DNA of 64,000 bases from Sesamum alatum (lineage: Eukaryota; Streptophyta; Magnoliopsida; Lamiales; Pedaliaceae): contig JACGWO010000012.1 in assembly GCA_034509735.1 (NCBI GenBank), positions 24,333,188-24,397,187 on the forward strand, written 5' to 3'. The notes beneath the pieces were generated by a model. That model was not told the DNA's origin. It was given only the letters and a program-made list of their open reading frames with translations, and did no database searches. Within the stretch, counting starts at the first letter, position 1, and every line of letters begins with the position of its first letter. Position numbers and translations under genes: made by a program. This document shows, one piece after another, positions 11,289 to 21,381 of the stretch.

Positions 11289-14219
11289 TCACCAATAGTC
11301 TCCACAATTACATACGCCCCCCTTGAAGTGGTGAAAACGGTTAGGATCACGCAGGATTATCAGTCTCCCTGCAATGTTGGCTATGTGCTTGATTGCAGTG
11401 TGGCAGTCCTCACAAACCCGCAAGTTTTTGAAAACACGAATCGGTCTCCCAGCTGGCGTTTTCAAAATTCCAAACGCAACGGCTAATTTTTCACTATGAC
11501 ACTTGAGCATATGCTGTTTTTCCTCTTCCTCCACATCATGGAGAACCAATTTTGTGGCCGAGATATAACCATCTCGTTTCATCCGCAAATCTAACTCTTC
11601 CAAGAAAGTATATATCCTATCACTCTCTGCATGGGTGGAATCTCCAACTGAAAATGTGTGGATCTTGTTTTCTACTTCAACCCAGCTGTAACCTGGTACT
11701 TTACTAACACCTGTATCCCTCATTTTCAGTCGCATCTTATTTACATCCACCCATCTACCAGAAGCTGCATATAAGTTTGAAAGAAGGACATACATTCCAG
11801 CATTCCATGGTTCCAGTGCAAAGATCATTTCAGCCGCCTTTTCGCCCAATTCTGTATTTCCATGAATCCTGCTGGCACCGAGAAGAGCCCCCCATGTTGC
11901 TGCATCTGGTTCAAGGGGCATACTTCTCATGAGGTCTTGAGCATCATCGAGGAGCCCGGCTCGACCTAGAAGATCAATCATGCAAGTATAGTGCTTTGAA
12001 TTTGCCACTATGCCGTAGTCTTGGCTCATGGAATCGAAGTAATATCTGCCTCTGTCTACCAAGCCAGTATGACTACATGCGGACAGCACACCAACCTAAA
12101 TTAAAACAAGCATAAATAATGAATACTAACAACCAATGGGTGGAGAAAGATTGCACAACAAAGGACATTGGAAATCAATGAAAAACCAGATTGTTAGCAT
12201 TTTTTACTTATTTTACTTTTTCCTTTTATTAAGGTTGTAAACTCACATTTCATGTGTACATGAAATATGTTTTTTTGGATAGGTTCAAGGAAATGCACGA
12301 TTAAATTACGATCTTCTCTTTTATTTTCGAGTTGAAATACTTATATCTTCTAATAAGATGGTATTGTCTCATTTTCTTTCTTCATTTCACTTTATCTAAT
12401 ATTTACTTTTTCAAGGATGTACGGGAAAAGGAGATAAGGTTCTCAACTTCAAGATAGAATGCACTAAAAAACGATAGATCTGAAGTACAGATTGCTCTCC
12501 AACTTCTACACGAGTCTCATAGTACCAATCCAAAATGTTGAAGACACAAATAAAGAAGTAATTCTTGGTATTCATAGTAAGCTTGCAAACAAACTCATAA
12601 ACCAGTTCTAATATTAGTATTCTCATGCATTAAGCACAAATAAAAAATACCTTCAGGACAATCTTCGTCAGAAACAAAGAAAGTCGTTAACTCAGAAGTA
12701 AAATTTACCATGGTAACTTCATCAGGTTGAATACTTGCTTGTTTCATTGATTCAAAATGTTTGAGAGCTTCTTCGCCAAAACCATGTCTTGCATAACCAA
12801 TAATGATTGTGTTCCACGAGACGACATCCTTATCTTCAATTCGCCAGAACACTTCATATGCCTCGTCAATGCTTCCACACCTACAATACATGGCAAGAAG
12901 AGCATTGCCCACATAGCAGCCAAACTCATATCCTGCTTTAATAACACGTCCATGTATTTGCTTGCCAAGCTCAAAAGCAGCGATATCAGCACATGTACTT
13001 AAAACACAAGTAAAAGCAGACCTATTTAACCTCTCCCATCCCTCTTCATCTCAATAAACATTCGTAGTGCCTCCTCACTGTCACCAGTCTGAGCATAGCC
13101 AGCTATAATTGATGCCCATGAGATACAATCCCGATGTGGCATCCTATTGAATAAACTTCTAGCAAGAGCAATATCGCCATTTTGAGCATAACCAGTAATC
13201 ATTGTGTTCCAAGAACTAACATTTCTACAAGGCATTGCTTCAAACAACTCTCCAGCCATATCCATGTTCTTGCTTTGCACATACCCTGCAATCATTGCAT
13301 TCCACGAAACAACATTTTTCTCTGGCATCTCATCAAAAATTCTCCTGGCCTCATGTAACTGCCCATTCTGTATGTAACCTGACACCAAGGCCGTCCATGT
13401 AAAGACATCCTGAATGGGGGATTCCAGGAACAACTTCCTTGCTTCTTCCATCTTCCCATTTTGAGCGTAACATGTAATGATCGTATTCCAAGATACGGCA
13501 TCCCTAACAGGCATACGGTCAAAAATCTGCCTTGCCTCGACCAATCTCTTCTTCTTCAAGTACCCACCCATCAAACAATTCCAAGAAACCACCGTCCAGT
13601 GCTCTTTACTCTCAAACAATCTCCTTGCCTCCTCAATTTTCCCATTTTGCACATAAGCAGCCAGAATCCCATTCCAAGATATCTCATTCTTCTCCGGCAT
13701 CTGATCAAAAACTCTCCTTGCCTCATCCACGAACCCGTTCTGCGCATACCCAGACAATATCGCGTTCCACGACACAACATCCTTCACAGGCATTTCATCG
13801 AACAAGCGCCTGGCAGCTCCAAAATTCTTGTTCTTTATATGCCCACTGATCATTATATTCCAACTGACCAAGTCCTTCAGCGGCATTTCATCGAAAAGAT
13901 GATGGGCCAGCTGAAAGTCGCCATTCAAAATATAACCAGATATCATAGTGTTGTAGGACACTGAAGTTTTGCGAGGCATGGATTTGAACAAGCGCAATGC
14001 GGAGTCGCATTGGCCATGGCGCATGTGATCGGTGATGGCGATGTTGCACTTCACTATGTCGGAGTCGGAAAATTTGTTGCTTCTAAGATTTGGCAGTGAC
14101 TTATTGGTGGATGGTTTGAAGAATTCGCCAGCATTCTGGCGTGGAGGTGTCTGAGCATCGGTTCTTGTTCGGTTCCGCAATGAGCGCAAGGTGGTCGTGT
14201 GTAGCCTTTTGAAACGCAT
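11289..14219 (-). CDS. DYW-class PLS pentatricopeptide repeat protein, frameshifted, one intron
   Basis: It resembles At4g02750-type PPR proteins. DYW proteins bind organellar transcripts and many carry out C-to-U RNA editing (family knowledge). The N-terminus is basic and Ser/Thr-rich ([20 protein letters not shown]), like a mitochondrial presequence. Many PPR units follow ([32 protein letters not shown]), then the E region ([20 protein letters not shown]), then the DYW domain with HSEKLA and CEDCH of the deaminase-like site, ending CGDYW. Exon 1 runs 14219 to 12709 and exon 2 runs 12095 to 11289. The intron 12708-12096 has GTAAAT and TTTTAATTTAG ends and falls exactly after an ATG codon. 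At 13029-13037 one base is missing: GATGGGAGAGG reads to TAA at 13026, while the next frame continues [12 protein letters not shown]. With that base the product would be 772 residues, normal for the family. So this is either a recent pseudogene or an assembly error in a G run. Confidence 0.88.
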
Positions 14220-14283
14220 GGATAGTATACAAATGAGATTTTCAGCTCATGAGGATTGAACTTATGATATTACAAAACTCATT

Positions 14284-15189
14284 GTTGTGTTTGGATTCAT
14301 TTCTTAGGGCCTCCTTTGCCCGCAAGGATTAACATGATATCATGACTAATCTTATTAGTAATTAATTTACTTTTAAAAGCTCAAGTTCGAGATTAAACCT
14401 TTAAGTCCGGCATTAGTCGTGATTTTCGGTTGATACAAATCAAGAATTCCCCTCAAAATTTTGGCCCACAATATCTTAACTAGCTTTTGGTTTCCAATTA
14501 TGTCATCACCTTTTATAATTTTATACCCAATTTATCTTTGTAAAATCAATTTATTACTCCACCTACCATGTTCATGATGTGACCATTCATAAAAATCACT
14601 ATTACAAATACACAAAAGTCAACAACAATTATGATCTAATCATACATGTTCAAATACAAGTAAACACATTCCTAAACAATCACATTTTTCTTATCACTAC
14701 TTTAATCATATTTTAATCAATCACAAGTTAATCCATACCCAATAAGTAAAGGAGACCTAAGTGGTTTGTTCCAACTTGTGTAGACCGGGAGAGAAAAATA
14801 TAGATATAAGTGTGTTTTAGAAATAATGTGTATATTTGTATTTATTTTTTGAGATAACTTAAAATAGTGTAAAATAGATGTTGTATGTTTGGTTTTGTAT
14901 TGTGGGAGATAAAAGCTACTGTTCATTGTCAAATCTTATCTCTTTTATATATATATATATATGTATATATTAATATTTGTTTGTTTGTATGTTGTTTTAA
15001 TCATACATATAAGTTATTGTGTATATATTTACATGGAAAATCATACTCAAATTATTTTTTTTATTTCATAAATAATAATTATATATTTATTAATTAATAC
15101 TATGCACACTAGAAATGGATTAAGAATTTTACCGGATATTTTATTTGGATTGCAAAAGTTAAATAGACTGTTTGAAGCCAAACACAACC
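14284..15189. mobile_element. Possible Tourist/PIF-like element
   Basis: GTTGTGTTTGGATTCA at the left is matched by the inverse of TGAAGCCAAACACAACC at the right, about 905 bp apart. The GTTTGG-type end is typical of PIF/Harbinger MITEs. No clear 3-bp TSD was found. The inner part (14770-15110) resembles, in inverse orientation, the segment at about 57280-57590. Confidence 0.4.
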
Positions 15190-15412
15190 ATCATTGCGAC
15201 TATTATTTTCACAAAGTCGTGTGTTTTAATCTTTTATTTTTTCTATAAATATGTATTTTTATAGTATCTTTTAGAAAGAAAATTGTTGAATTTGTCTCCC
15301 TCCTCTCTTCCCTGGTTGAATTTTCTGTAGTAAATCTCATTACATCTTCTGTTTCATTGAACATGTACACACACAACATGTGTATAATATCTTTCTTTAA
15401 ATAGATTAAATG

Positions 15413-15582
15413 GGCAATCTCACTTTTGGACCCATAGGATAGTCTCATTCTCACTTTTAGTCTTGAACTTTACGTGCTCGACACATTTGGTACCAAAAAT
15501 CTAAATTTTTGACACCGTTAGTCCTGTTCCGTTATCTTTTAACGGAGAAGGCACGTGTGTGACCACGTGCTGTTAGTCAACA
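15413..15582. repeat. MULE left terminal inverted repeat
   Basis: It pairs with 18955-19126. Shared landmarks are CTCACTTTTGG, CCCATAGGATAG, TTGGTACCAAAA, CACCGTTAGTCCTGTTC, TTTTAACGGAGAAGGCACG and the palindromic CACGTGTGTGACCACGTG at the inner edge. Confidence 0.9.
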
Positions 15583-15755
15583 ACGTCGACGCCAAAAAAA
15601 CCGCGGTTTGGCCGTTATTGTTGATTTCTGGAGGGAAAAACTGGCGCCAACAATCCTTTTTTCTACTTTGGGCCATTATATATGTAAAATGGGCCACAAA
15701 TCATTCTCCCTCAATTTCTTGGCAGCCAAAAGTTAAATCTTTGCTCTCACTTTTA

Positions 15756-16073
15756 ATGTCACAAACGTCTCAAAATTCTTCAAATATTGAATGCTATTAT
15801 CACAAATTTGCTCATTTGAAGACCTCATGGACAAGTGACAATCCAGGTAGAAGATTTTATACTTGTTCTTCGAGGAGAGGTAGAGGTGGATGTGGGTTTT
15901 TCATGTAGTTAGATCCACCAATGTGTGCAAGAGCTACCATAATAATTCCTAGTTTGTTGCGGCGACTGAATCTGCAAGAGGAAGAAATCCGAAAATTGCG
16001 TAGAAAAAATCAGATTGTGTTTTCTATAATGATTGGGTTTTCTTTGCTGTTGTTATGTATGTTACTAGTTTGA
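15756..16073 (+). pseudogene. GRF zinc-finger, coiled-coil, transmembrane protein (amber codon)
   Basis: This is the accessory gene of the MULE, reading toward the transposase. From ATG 15756 the frame gives MSQTSQNSSNIECYYHKFAH, then a GRF-type zinc finger: LKTSWTSDNPGRRFYTC followed by GGCGFFM. TAG at 15906 (codon 51) stands where the family normally has a conserved Trp codon (TGG). The frame then stays open for 54 codons: LDPPMCARATIIIPSLLRRL, a short charged helix (LQEEEIRKLRRKNQ) and a hydrophobic segment (IVFSIMIGFSLLLLCMLLV), with TGA at 16071-16073. Small plant proteins of exactly this build, GRF finger plus C-terminal membrane helix, are common and have no firm function (family knowledge). 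One G-to-A change explains the break. The intact reading on both sides argues for recent inactivation. Confidence 0.8.
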
Positions 16074-16327
16074 GCAATTCGATTATTATGTATGTACTTT
16101 TATTTGTTGTTCTTGTATATTACTAGATGACCTTTTAGTAATGGTCAATTATGTGTAAAGGGCTACTTGAGATGCCTTTTTTGTAATCGGATTATATTAA
16201 TTAAGTTTGAAGTTTGTAAATTAATTAAGTTTATGCTGAGAGTAACTTTCTTGTAGAAAAAACTAGAAGCAGTAAAAAAAAAAAAAAAAAAAAGAAGGAT
16301 TTGACAGAAACTGAAGGCCATAATCCA

Positions 16328-17416
16328 TTAATAAAAGTACCAAAAGTGCCAGTTTACATCACCAAAATATGCCGAAATGTACCAATCTTCTATCCCCAAA
16401 ATGTGCCAAAAAATACCACTTTGGAACACACTTACTGTCATTTTGTTGGGTTGTTCTGCAACACTTGGCTGAACAGGATGGTTCTGTTTCTTCCTTGGGC
16501 ATCCCTTTTGATTGTGGCCTGTCCCTCCACAATAATGACACATCATTTTGTATGACTGCCTCTTCAGTTTGGTGGTCTGATTCTTCTGTCCCCTTGTCCT
16601 TTTTTTGCCTTTGTTCAATGGCTCATCAGGCTCCAATTTTCTAGCTCTTGCAGACCTTCCTGCACCCCTTCCAAAGTTGGGTAGAAGAGGTGGGATAAGT
16701 CCAGTCTTTTTCCAAAGCTGAGGCCCATTAACAGGTTGGATGGCATGTTTGTACACCTCAATAAAAATTTCCACAGTGTAGCAGGGATTGACAAAGTCCT
16801 CAGGGTTTAAAGATTGACTGCATATGGCACTCATTTCATGATTGCATGGAATGCCTGTCAAATCCCATTTTCTGCATGTGCAGCTGTGGTTTTGCAGATT
16901 GACAACATATCTAGAACCATCATAGCAGGACATTTCATAATGCCAATCATCTGCCTTGATTGGTATGCAATCAGCAACTTTGTCAATGCTTTTTTCAACA
17001 ATTTTTCTGATGTTAGGACATATTTTTTTACCTTGCCATTTTTTCCTGACTCTATCTCTCAAATCAGACAGCCTTTTCATAATCCATTCCCTAATCCATT
17101 CAAGCATGGTCATGATTGGTTTTTCTCTGGCCTCCAAAATATTACTGTTGAAAGTCCCACATATGTTGTTTAACAACATATCACACTTTGGAAAATAGCT
17201 AAAGTGTGACCTACTCCAGTGTGCTGGAGGCTTATCACTCAGCCACTCAATTGACTCAAGTGCTTTTTTCTTGGCTCTATATGCTTGGTTTCTTGATACA
17301 TGACACCTGATTTCTTTAATTAGATCCTTTCTAAACCATTCAACATTCTTTTTAGGATATGTTCTGAAGTGGTCTTCATATTTAGCAGATAACCACTTGC
17401 TATTCACATTCTTCAC
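16328..17416 (-). pseudogene. MULE transposase, C-terminal part without catalytic domain
   Basis: The minus-strand frame holds QFNVKNVNSKWLSAKYEDHF, the linker after the DNA-binding domain, and runs to KKALESIE. It then jumps to WLSDKPPAHWSRSHF and FNSNILEAREKPI, which normally follow the DDE domain. The roughly 300-residue DDE (MULE transposase) domain is therefore deleted in frame. After that come a SWIM zinc finger (CTCRKWDLTGIPCNH), a basic region rich in K and R, and a CCHC knuckle (CHYCGGTGHNQKGC). The order is the usual one for plant MULE transposases. Without the catalytic domain the protein could at most bind DNA or partners. Confidence 0.88.
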
Positions 17417-17452
17417 ATTAAATTGTCTTGCACACCTATGTTCTGGGTTATA

Positions 17453-18007
17453 TTATATGATTTGGAATGTACTTTCTGTCTCAAGTTTAAGTGCATGCAA
17501 ATTCCATTCACACCCATCCCCTAGACACTTGACATAAACTCTTCTTTTATCATTTTTGCATATTTTCAAACTTCTTTTTGTGCTGACAGCATAACAATGG
17601 ATTACTTCTCTCAATTCAACTTTGTTACTAAATATTTTCCCAATTTCAAAATGGGGATCATATTTGTTTCTGGGATTAAAAACAGGATGAGGCTTTTTCT
17701 CATCTCCATCAGAACCACCAACAGATTCAAAATCATCCTGACTCAAGCATACATCCTCATCTGATGTTGTATCATCAGAGTCAGATGATTCTTCATCCTC
17801 CTGACCACTATCCTTACCCCCACTACCATCTACATTGCTGTCATGCTCTGAATCATCCTCCAATTCATACCCAGAGTCCTCCAGCCCATCCTCAAACAAC
17901 CTATCACTTTCATCCACATCCACTTCTTTCAGTTCATTACCTAGCCCATTACCCTCTGCATAGCTATCCACTATTTTGAAAACCTCATCCCATTCCACTT
18001 GATCCAA
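17453..18007 (-). pseudogene. MULE transposase, acidic region and MuDR DNA-binding domain
   Basis: The segment has a long Asp/Glu/Ser-rich stretch (EDEESSDSDDTTSDEDVCLS) followed by the MuDR-type N-terminal domain: FSNKVELREVIHCYAVSTKR and VYVKCLGDGCEWNLHALK. It ends at a TAA around 17450. The continuation YNPEHRCARQFN lies in another frame, so one frameshift separates it from the C-terminal part. Upstream it is out of frame with the PB1-like segment, with stops between. No ATG opens this frame. Confidence 0.85.
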
Positions 18008-18024
18008 GTCAGGTCATTCTCATC

Positions 18025-18410
18025 CTACACTACTACCCCTTTCCCTTTTTGGACATTTGTTTGAATTTGGGGTTCAACATTTGGAATTGAGGTACCAAGC
18101 TGACTATTTGGGCACTCCACACACTCCATATACATAGTAAACACTGTATTTTGGGGACTATATGCATCAGTGAAGTTAACAATCTCAGTTTGGTTGTTCA
18201 GTGGCCTAAACTTGTTCATATGTAGTCTGTAAAATTGATTAGGTCCCATGTACCCCAATTTCTCAACAAGTTTGTTCAAGTAATCCAAACTAATACGAAA
18301 TACATCCACAAAGTCAAATTTACATTTTGTCCGACTCACATATTCTGCCCTAGGACTATGAACAATTGAACTCCCATGATAAAGAACAATAGTGACAAAG
18401 GGTTCATTCC
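18025..18410 (-). pseudogene. MULE transposase, PB1-like N-terminal domain
   Basis: After a long polypyrimidine tract and CAG (an intron-type acceptor at 18411-18430) the minus strand reads GNEPFVTIVLYHGSS and then KFDFVDVFRISLDYLNKLVE and LGYMGPNQFYRLH. This matches the PB1-like domain at the N-terminus of many plant MULE transposases. It ends in KGKGVVV and TAG, and the following acidic region is in a different frame. An upstream non-coding or first exon is likely at 18410-18950 but was not resolved. Confidence 0.75.
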
Positions 18411-18954
18411 CTGGAAAAAAAAAAAAAAAACAGAAACAAAAAACAAACAGGACCAAATTAATATATACAAACAGAAAGCAATGAAAGCAACTATACATTA
18501 TTTAATGGAACATAAAGTCTCGGGTAACATAAACAATACAAAAAAAAACAAAAAAAAAAGGTTCTTTATACAAAAACATAAAAGAAGTACAACACACAGA
18601 ACAATCCAAACAAAAATAGTTTTTTACAGCACCACAGGGACCACATTACCATTTACTACACAAATCCAAATTTTAACACATTTTTTAAGGAGTATTAAGA
18701 GTAGAACCACTAACCATATTTGGAGTACTTCGGGTCTAGAAAGTCAACCAACAGTTGGTGCCTCAAACTCATCTTCCTTTACCAGCTCGTTGCTCCAGGT
18801 TACGTTGTTCTTCAGATTCGCATACTCAAATCACCTAAAACTATTGATTTCATTCGAAATGGGGGGTGGATTTAGGGTTTCGATTTGGGGGAAAAGGGAG
18901 ATAAAGGGAGTCGACTTGGAAAGGCAAAACACCACCCCACCCCCTCAGTTAGCC

Positions 18955-19126
18955 GTTGATTAACGGCACGTGGTCACACACGTGCCTTCTCCGTTAAAAG
19001 ATAACAGAACAGGACTAACGGTGTCAAAAATTTAGGTTTTTGGTACCAAAAGTGTTGAGCACGTAAAGCTCGGGGACCAAAAATGAGAATGGGGCTATCC
19101 TATGGGACCAAAAGTGAGATTTTGTC
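18955..19126. repeat. MULE right terminal inverted repeat
   Basis: It is the inverse of 15413-15582 with few mismatches, for example AAAAGATAACAGAACAGGAC against GTCCTGTTCCGTTATCTTTT on the left. The TSD GATTAAATG follows at 19127-19135. Confidence 0.9.
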
Positions 19127-19159
19127 GATTAAATGACTTATCCGTGCTAAACAGGACTA

Positions 19160-19571
19160 ATGCATTTTTTGTCCTAACTTAGGTCATATGAGATTTTCGT
19201 CTTTTAACTTTTTAGGATAACATTTTCGTCTTTGCAATTTGAGTCCTTTTTTCTCGCCGGAGTTCACTTTCTCGCGCGAGAAGGTTGAACCTTAGCAGAA
19301 AAAAAAGGACTACAATCACAAAAATTAAAAAGATGCATGACCTAACTACTACCCTATAAAGTTAAAAGAACAAAAATAAGCCAACAAGAACAATAGCCCA
19401 AATTCTAAGGTCACGTGAGATGCACATGCATTTTTCCGGCAAGAAAGGCGAAGTCCGGCGGAAAAAATGATTGAAATCGCAAAAAATTAAAAGTTGCAAG
19501 ACCAGATGTTACCCTAAAAATTTAAAAGACGAAAACGCCAACTAATCTAAGTTATGAGACAAAAAATGCAT
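19160..19571. mobile_element. Foldback MITE beside the MULE, flanked by a 16-bp repeat
   Basis: Left AATGCATTTTTTGTCCTAAC matches the inverse of right GAGACAAAAAATGCATTT. Its flanks are near-identical direct repeats CCGTGCTAAACAGGAC and CCGTGCTAAACATGAC (1 mismatch in 16). The interior has two further palindromes centred on TCTCGCGCGAGA and on the CCGG motifs near 19435-19465. Confidence 0.6.
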
Positions 19572-20519
19572 TTAAGCCGTGCTAAACATGACGAATAAAC
19601 TTATTTTGATCCTATACATTGCAACGTGTTTCTTTTATGATATTTTATGCTTATGTTACAAAATAAACTTAAAAATTATCATAGTTAAATACACAAATTT
19701 ACACTTATAGACAATTTGTGCCGCCTTGCACCAACCATCAAATATTTTGGTGTGACACAAGCATACCCTACGAATCATCCTATGGAATAGTAGTAGTAGA
19801 GTCAAATGGGATAAACTAAATTATATATGTAAAACAACATGATTAATATATAGTGTAATTACACAATTTTTTGTTGCTGTATTAAGCATGATCATGATCT
19901 TGGCTTATTGTAAAACTTTTATGTAGCAGCCAAAACTCCCTTGAAATATTTTATTCTAATTCAATATTGAAGATAACCCTAATCTTTCTACTTGCTTAAG
20001 TAGCTAACAACCAAAATATTTCTCAAAATAAACTTGATGTTGGAATCACATATTCACTACTAATGGAAAATTAAAAATGTCCATGAGCGATGTTTGAAAT
20101 GATTTTATACTTTAAGGATTTATGTTAATTTTTTTTTTTTTTTTTGGGTCGAATTGATATGACCCAATTTGGTGATGTCGCTATTTATTTCATATCCAAA
20201 GTGTATCATGCCTCGCCTTTATCGATTTGGCTGGTTTTATAAGTGGTCTAATATTATAAATATTCTAGCCCCATCTTGTGTCAAGTACGTTTAGTTTACA
20301 ATTACAATTGTTACACTCTTATTATCATTGAATTGATGATCTACATGATTTAATCATGGGAGGATTTTATAATTGCAGCCTGCTCAATCTTCTTTTGATC
20401 TTGATATGTCAGTGTAAACTTTTAGAATTATCAATACATCCTGAGATTGGATATTGAAAAGAGAAACGATATTGACCAAAATGACTCATTCCCAACCTCA
20501 TAAGTCATATCAAAACATT

Positions 20520-21230
20520 ACCCCCATAGGCTTAAAAGTATTTTTACTTCCGTAACTTATATTATTTGGCATTTTCATCCTTTAACTTTTTGGGGTAGCA
20601 TTTCGGTACTATATTTTTTATTTTCGTGATTTTTAGTTCCTTTTTTGCCGAAGGTCACAATTCTCACTGGAAAATGCATGTGCCTCTCACATGAAATTTT
20701 AAAATTGGGGTTTTTGTTCCTATTGGCCCTTTTATACCAGTATTTTTGTCATTTAACTTTTTAAGATAGCATTTTCGTCTTGCATCTTTTTAATTTTCGT
20801 GATTTCGGTCCTTTTTTTCTCTGAAGTTCACCGCCACCGGTCGGAAGGGTGAACGCCGAAAAAAAAAAAAAGGGACCAAAATCATTAAAACTAAAACGAT
20901 GCAGGACCAAAATGAACCCTAAAAAGTTAAAGAATGAAAACGCCACATGACTTAAGTTACGGGACTAAAAATACATTTAATGCCCTTAAGTTATTTGGCG
21001 TTTTCATCCTTTAACTTTCTAAGATTCATTTTGGTCCTGCATCTTTCCAGTTTTTGTGATTTCGGTCCTTTTTTTCTTTGGAGTTCACACTTCCGATCGA
21101 TGGAGGTGAACTCCAGTGAACAAAAGGACTAGAATCATGAAAATTAAAAAGATGCAGAACCAAAATGAACCATAAAAAGAACGAAAATGCCAAATAATCT
21201 AAATTACGGGATTAACAATGCACTTTAATA
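20520..21230. repeat. Chain of foldback repeats upstream of laccase
   Basis: Three related palindromic units follow each other (about 20520-20715, 20716-20985 and 20986-21230). Each has arms such as CATTTTCGTC...GCATCTTTTTAATTTTCGTG and their inverse around a GTTCAC...GTGAAC centre. The first unit has only one clear arm. They resemble the foldback at 19160-19571. Confidence 0.6.
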
Positions 21231-21285
21231 TAATAATTGCAACAAAAAGATGCAAACCACCACACCCCCCACCCTACCCCCGAGG

Positions 21286-21297
21286 GATATATATAGG
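21286..21297 (+). promoter_or_regulatory. Candidate TATA box of the laccase gene
   Basis: GATATATATAGG lies about 90 bp before the ATG at 21382, a normal distance for a plant core promoter. It was assigned by position and composition only. Confidence 0.5.
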
Positions 21298-21381
21298 ACC
21301 CAATTTGGTACAATGGGATTGGCGAGAGAGGCAGGCATCATCATACAAGTTCCAATAGAGTGTTGAAAAAGCTTGATAAAA

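Larger units (their letters stand above)
15413..19126. mobile_element. Mutator-like element (MULE), complete ends, disabled
   Basis: This 3714-bp element is bounded by TIRs of about 170 bp and by a perfect 9-bp TSD, GATTAAATG, at 15404-15412 and 19127-19135; nine bases is the Mutator hallmark. Ends read GGCAATCTCAC on the left and GACAAAATCTCAC (reverse complement) on the right. Inside, a GRF-zinc-finger/transmembrane gene runs rightward (15756-16073) and a transposase gene runs leftward (18410 to 16328), so the two converge. The transposase has lost its catalytic domain and carries several frame breaks, so the copy cannot move itself. The perfect TSD and well-matched TIRs suggest a fairly recent insertion. 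Confidence 0.92.

Noticed and set aside
10904..11486. Plus-strand frames at the PPR 3' end
   Set aside because: They overlap the DYW domain antisense or extend into 3' flank; no domain.
13461..13964. Long plus-strand frames inside the PPR gene
   Set aside because: Antisense to PPR repeats, whose codon periodicity keeps other frames open.
18376..18963. 195-codon plus-strand frame over the MULE right side
   Set aside because: Lys/Thr/Asn-rich, low complexity, overlaps the PB1-like exon antisense and runs into the TIR; no domain.
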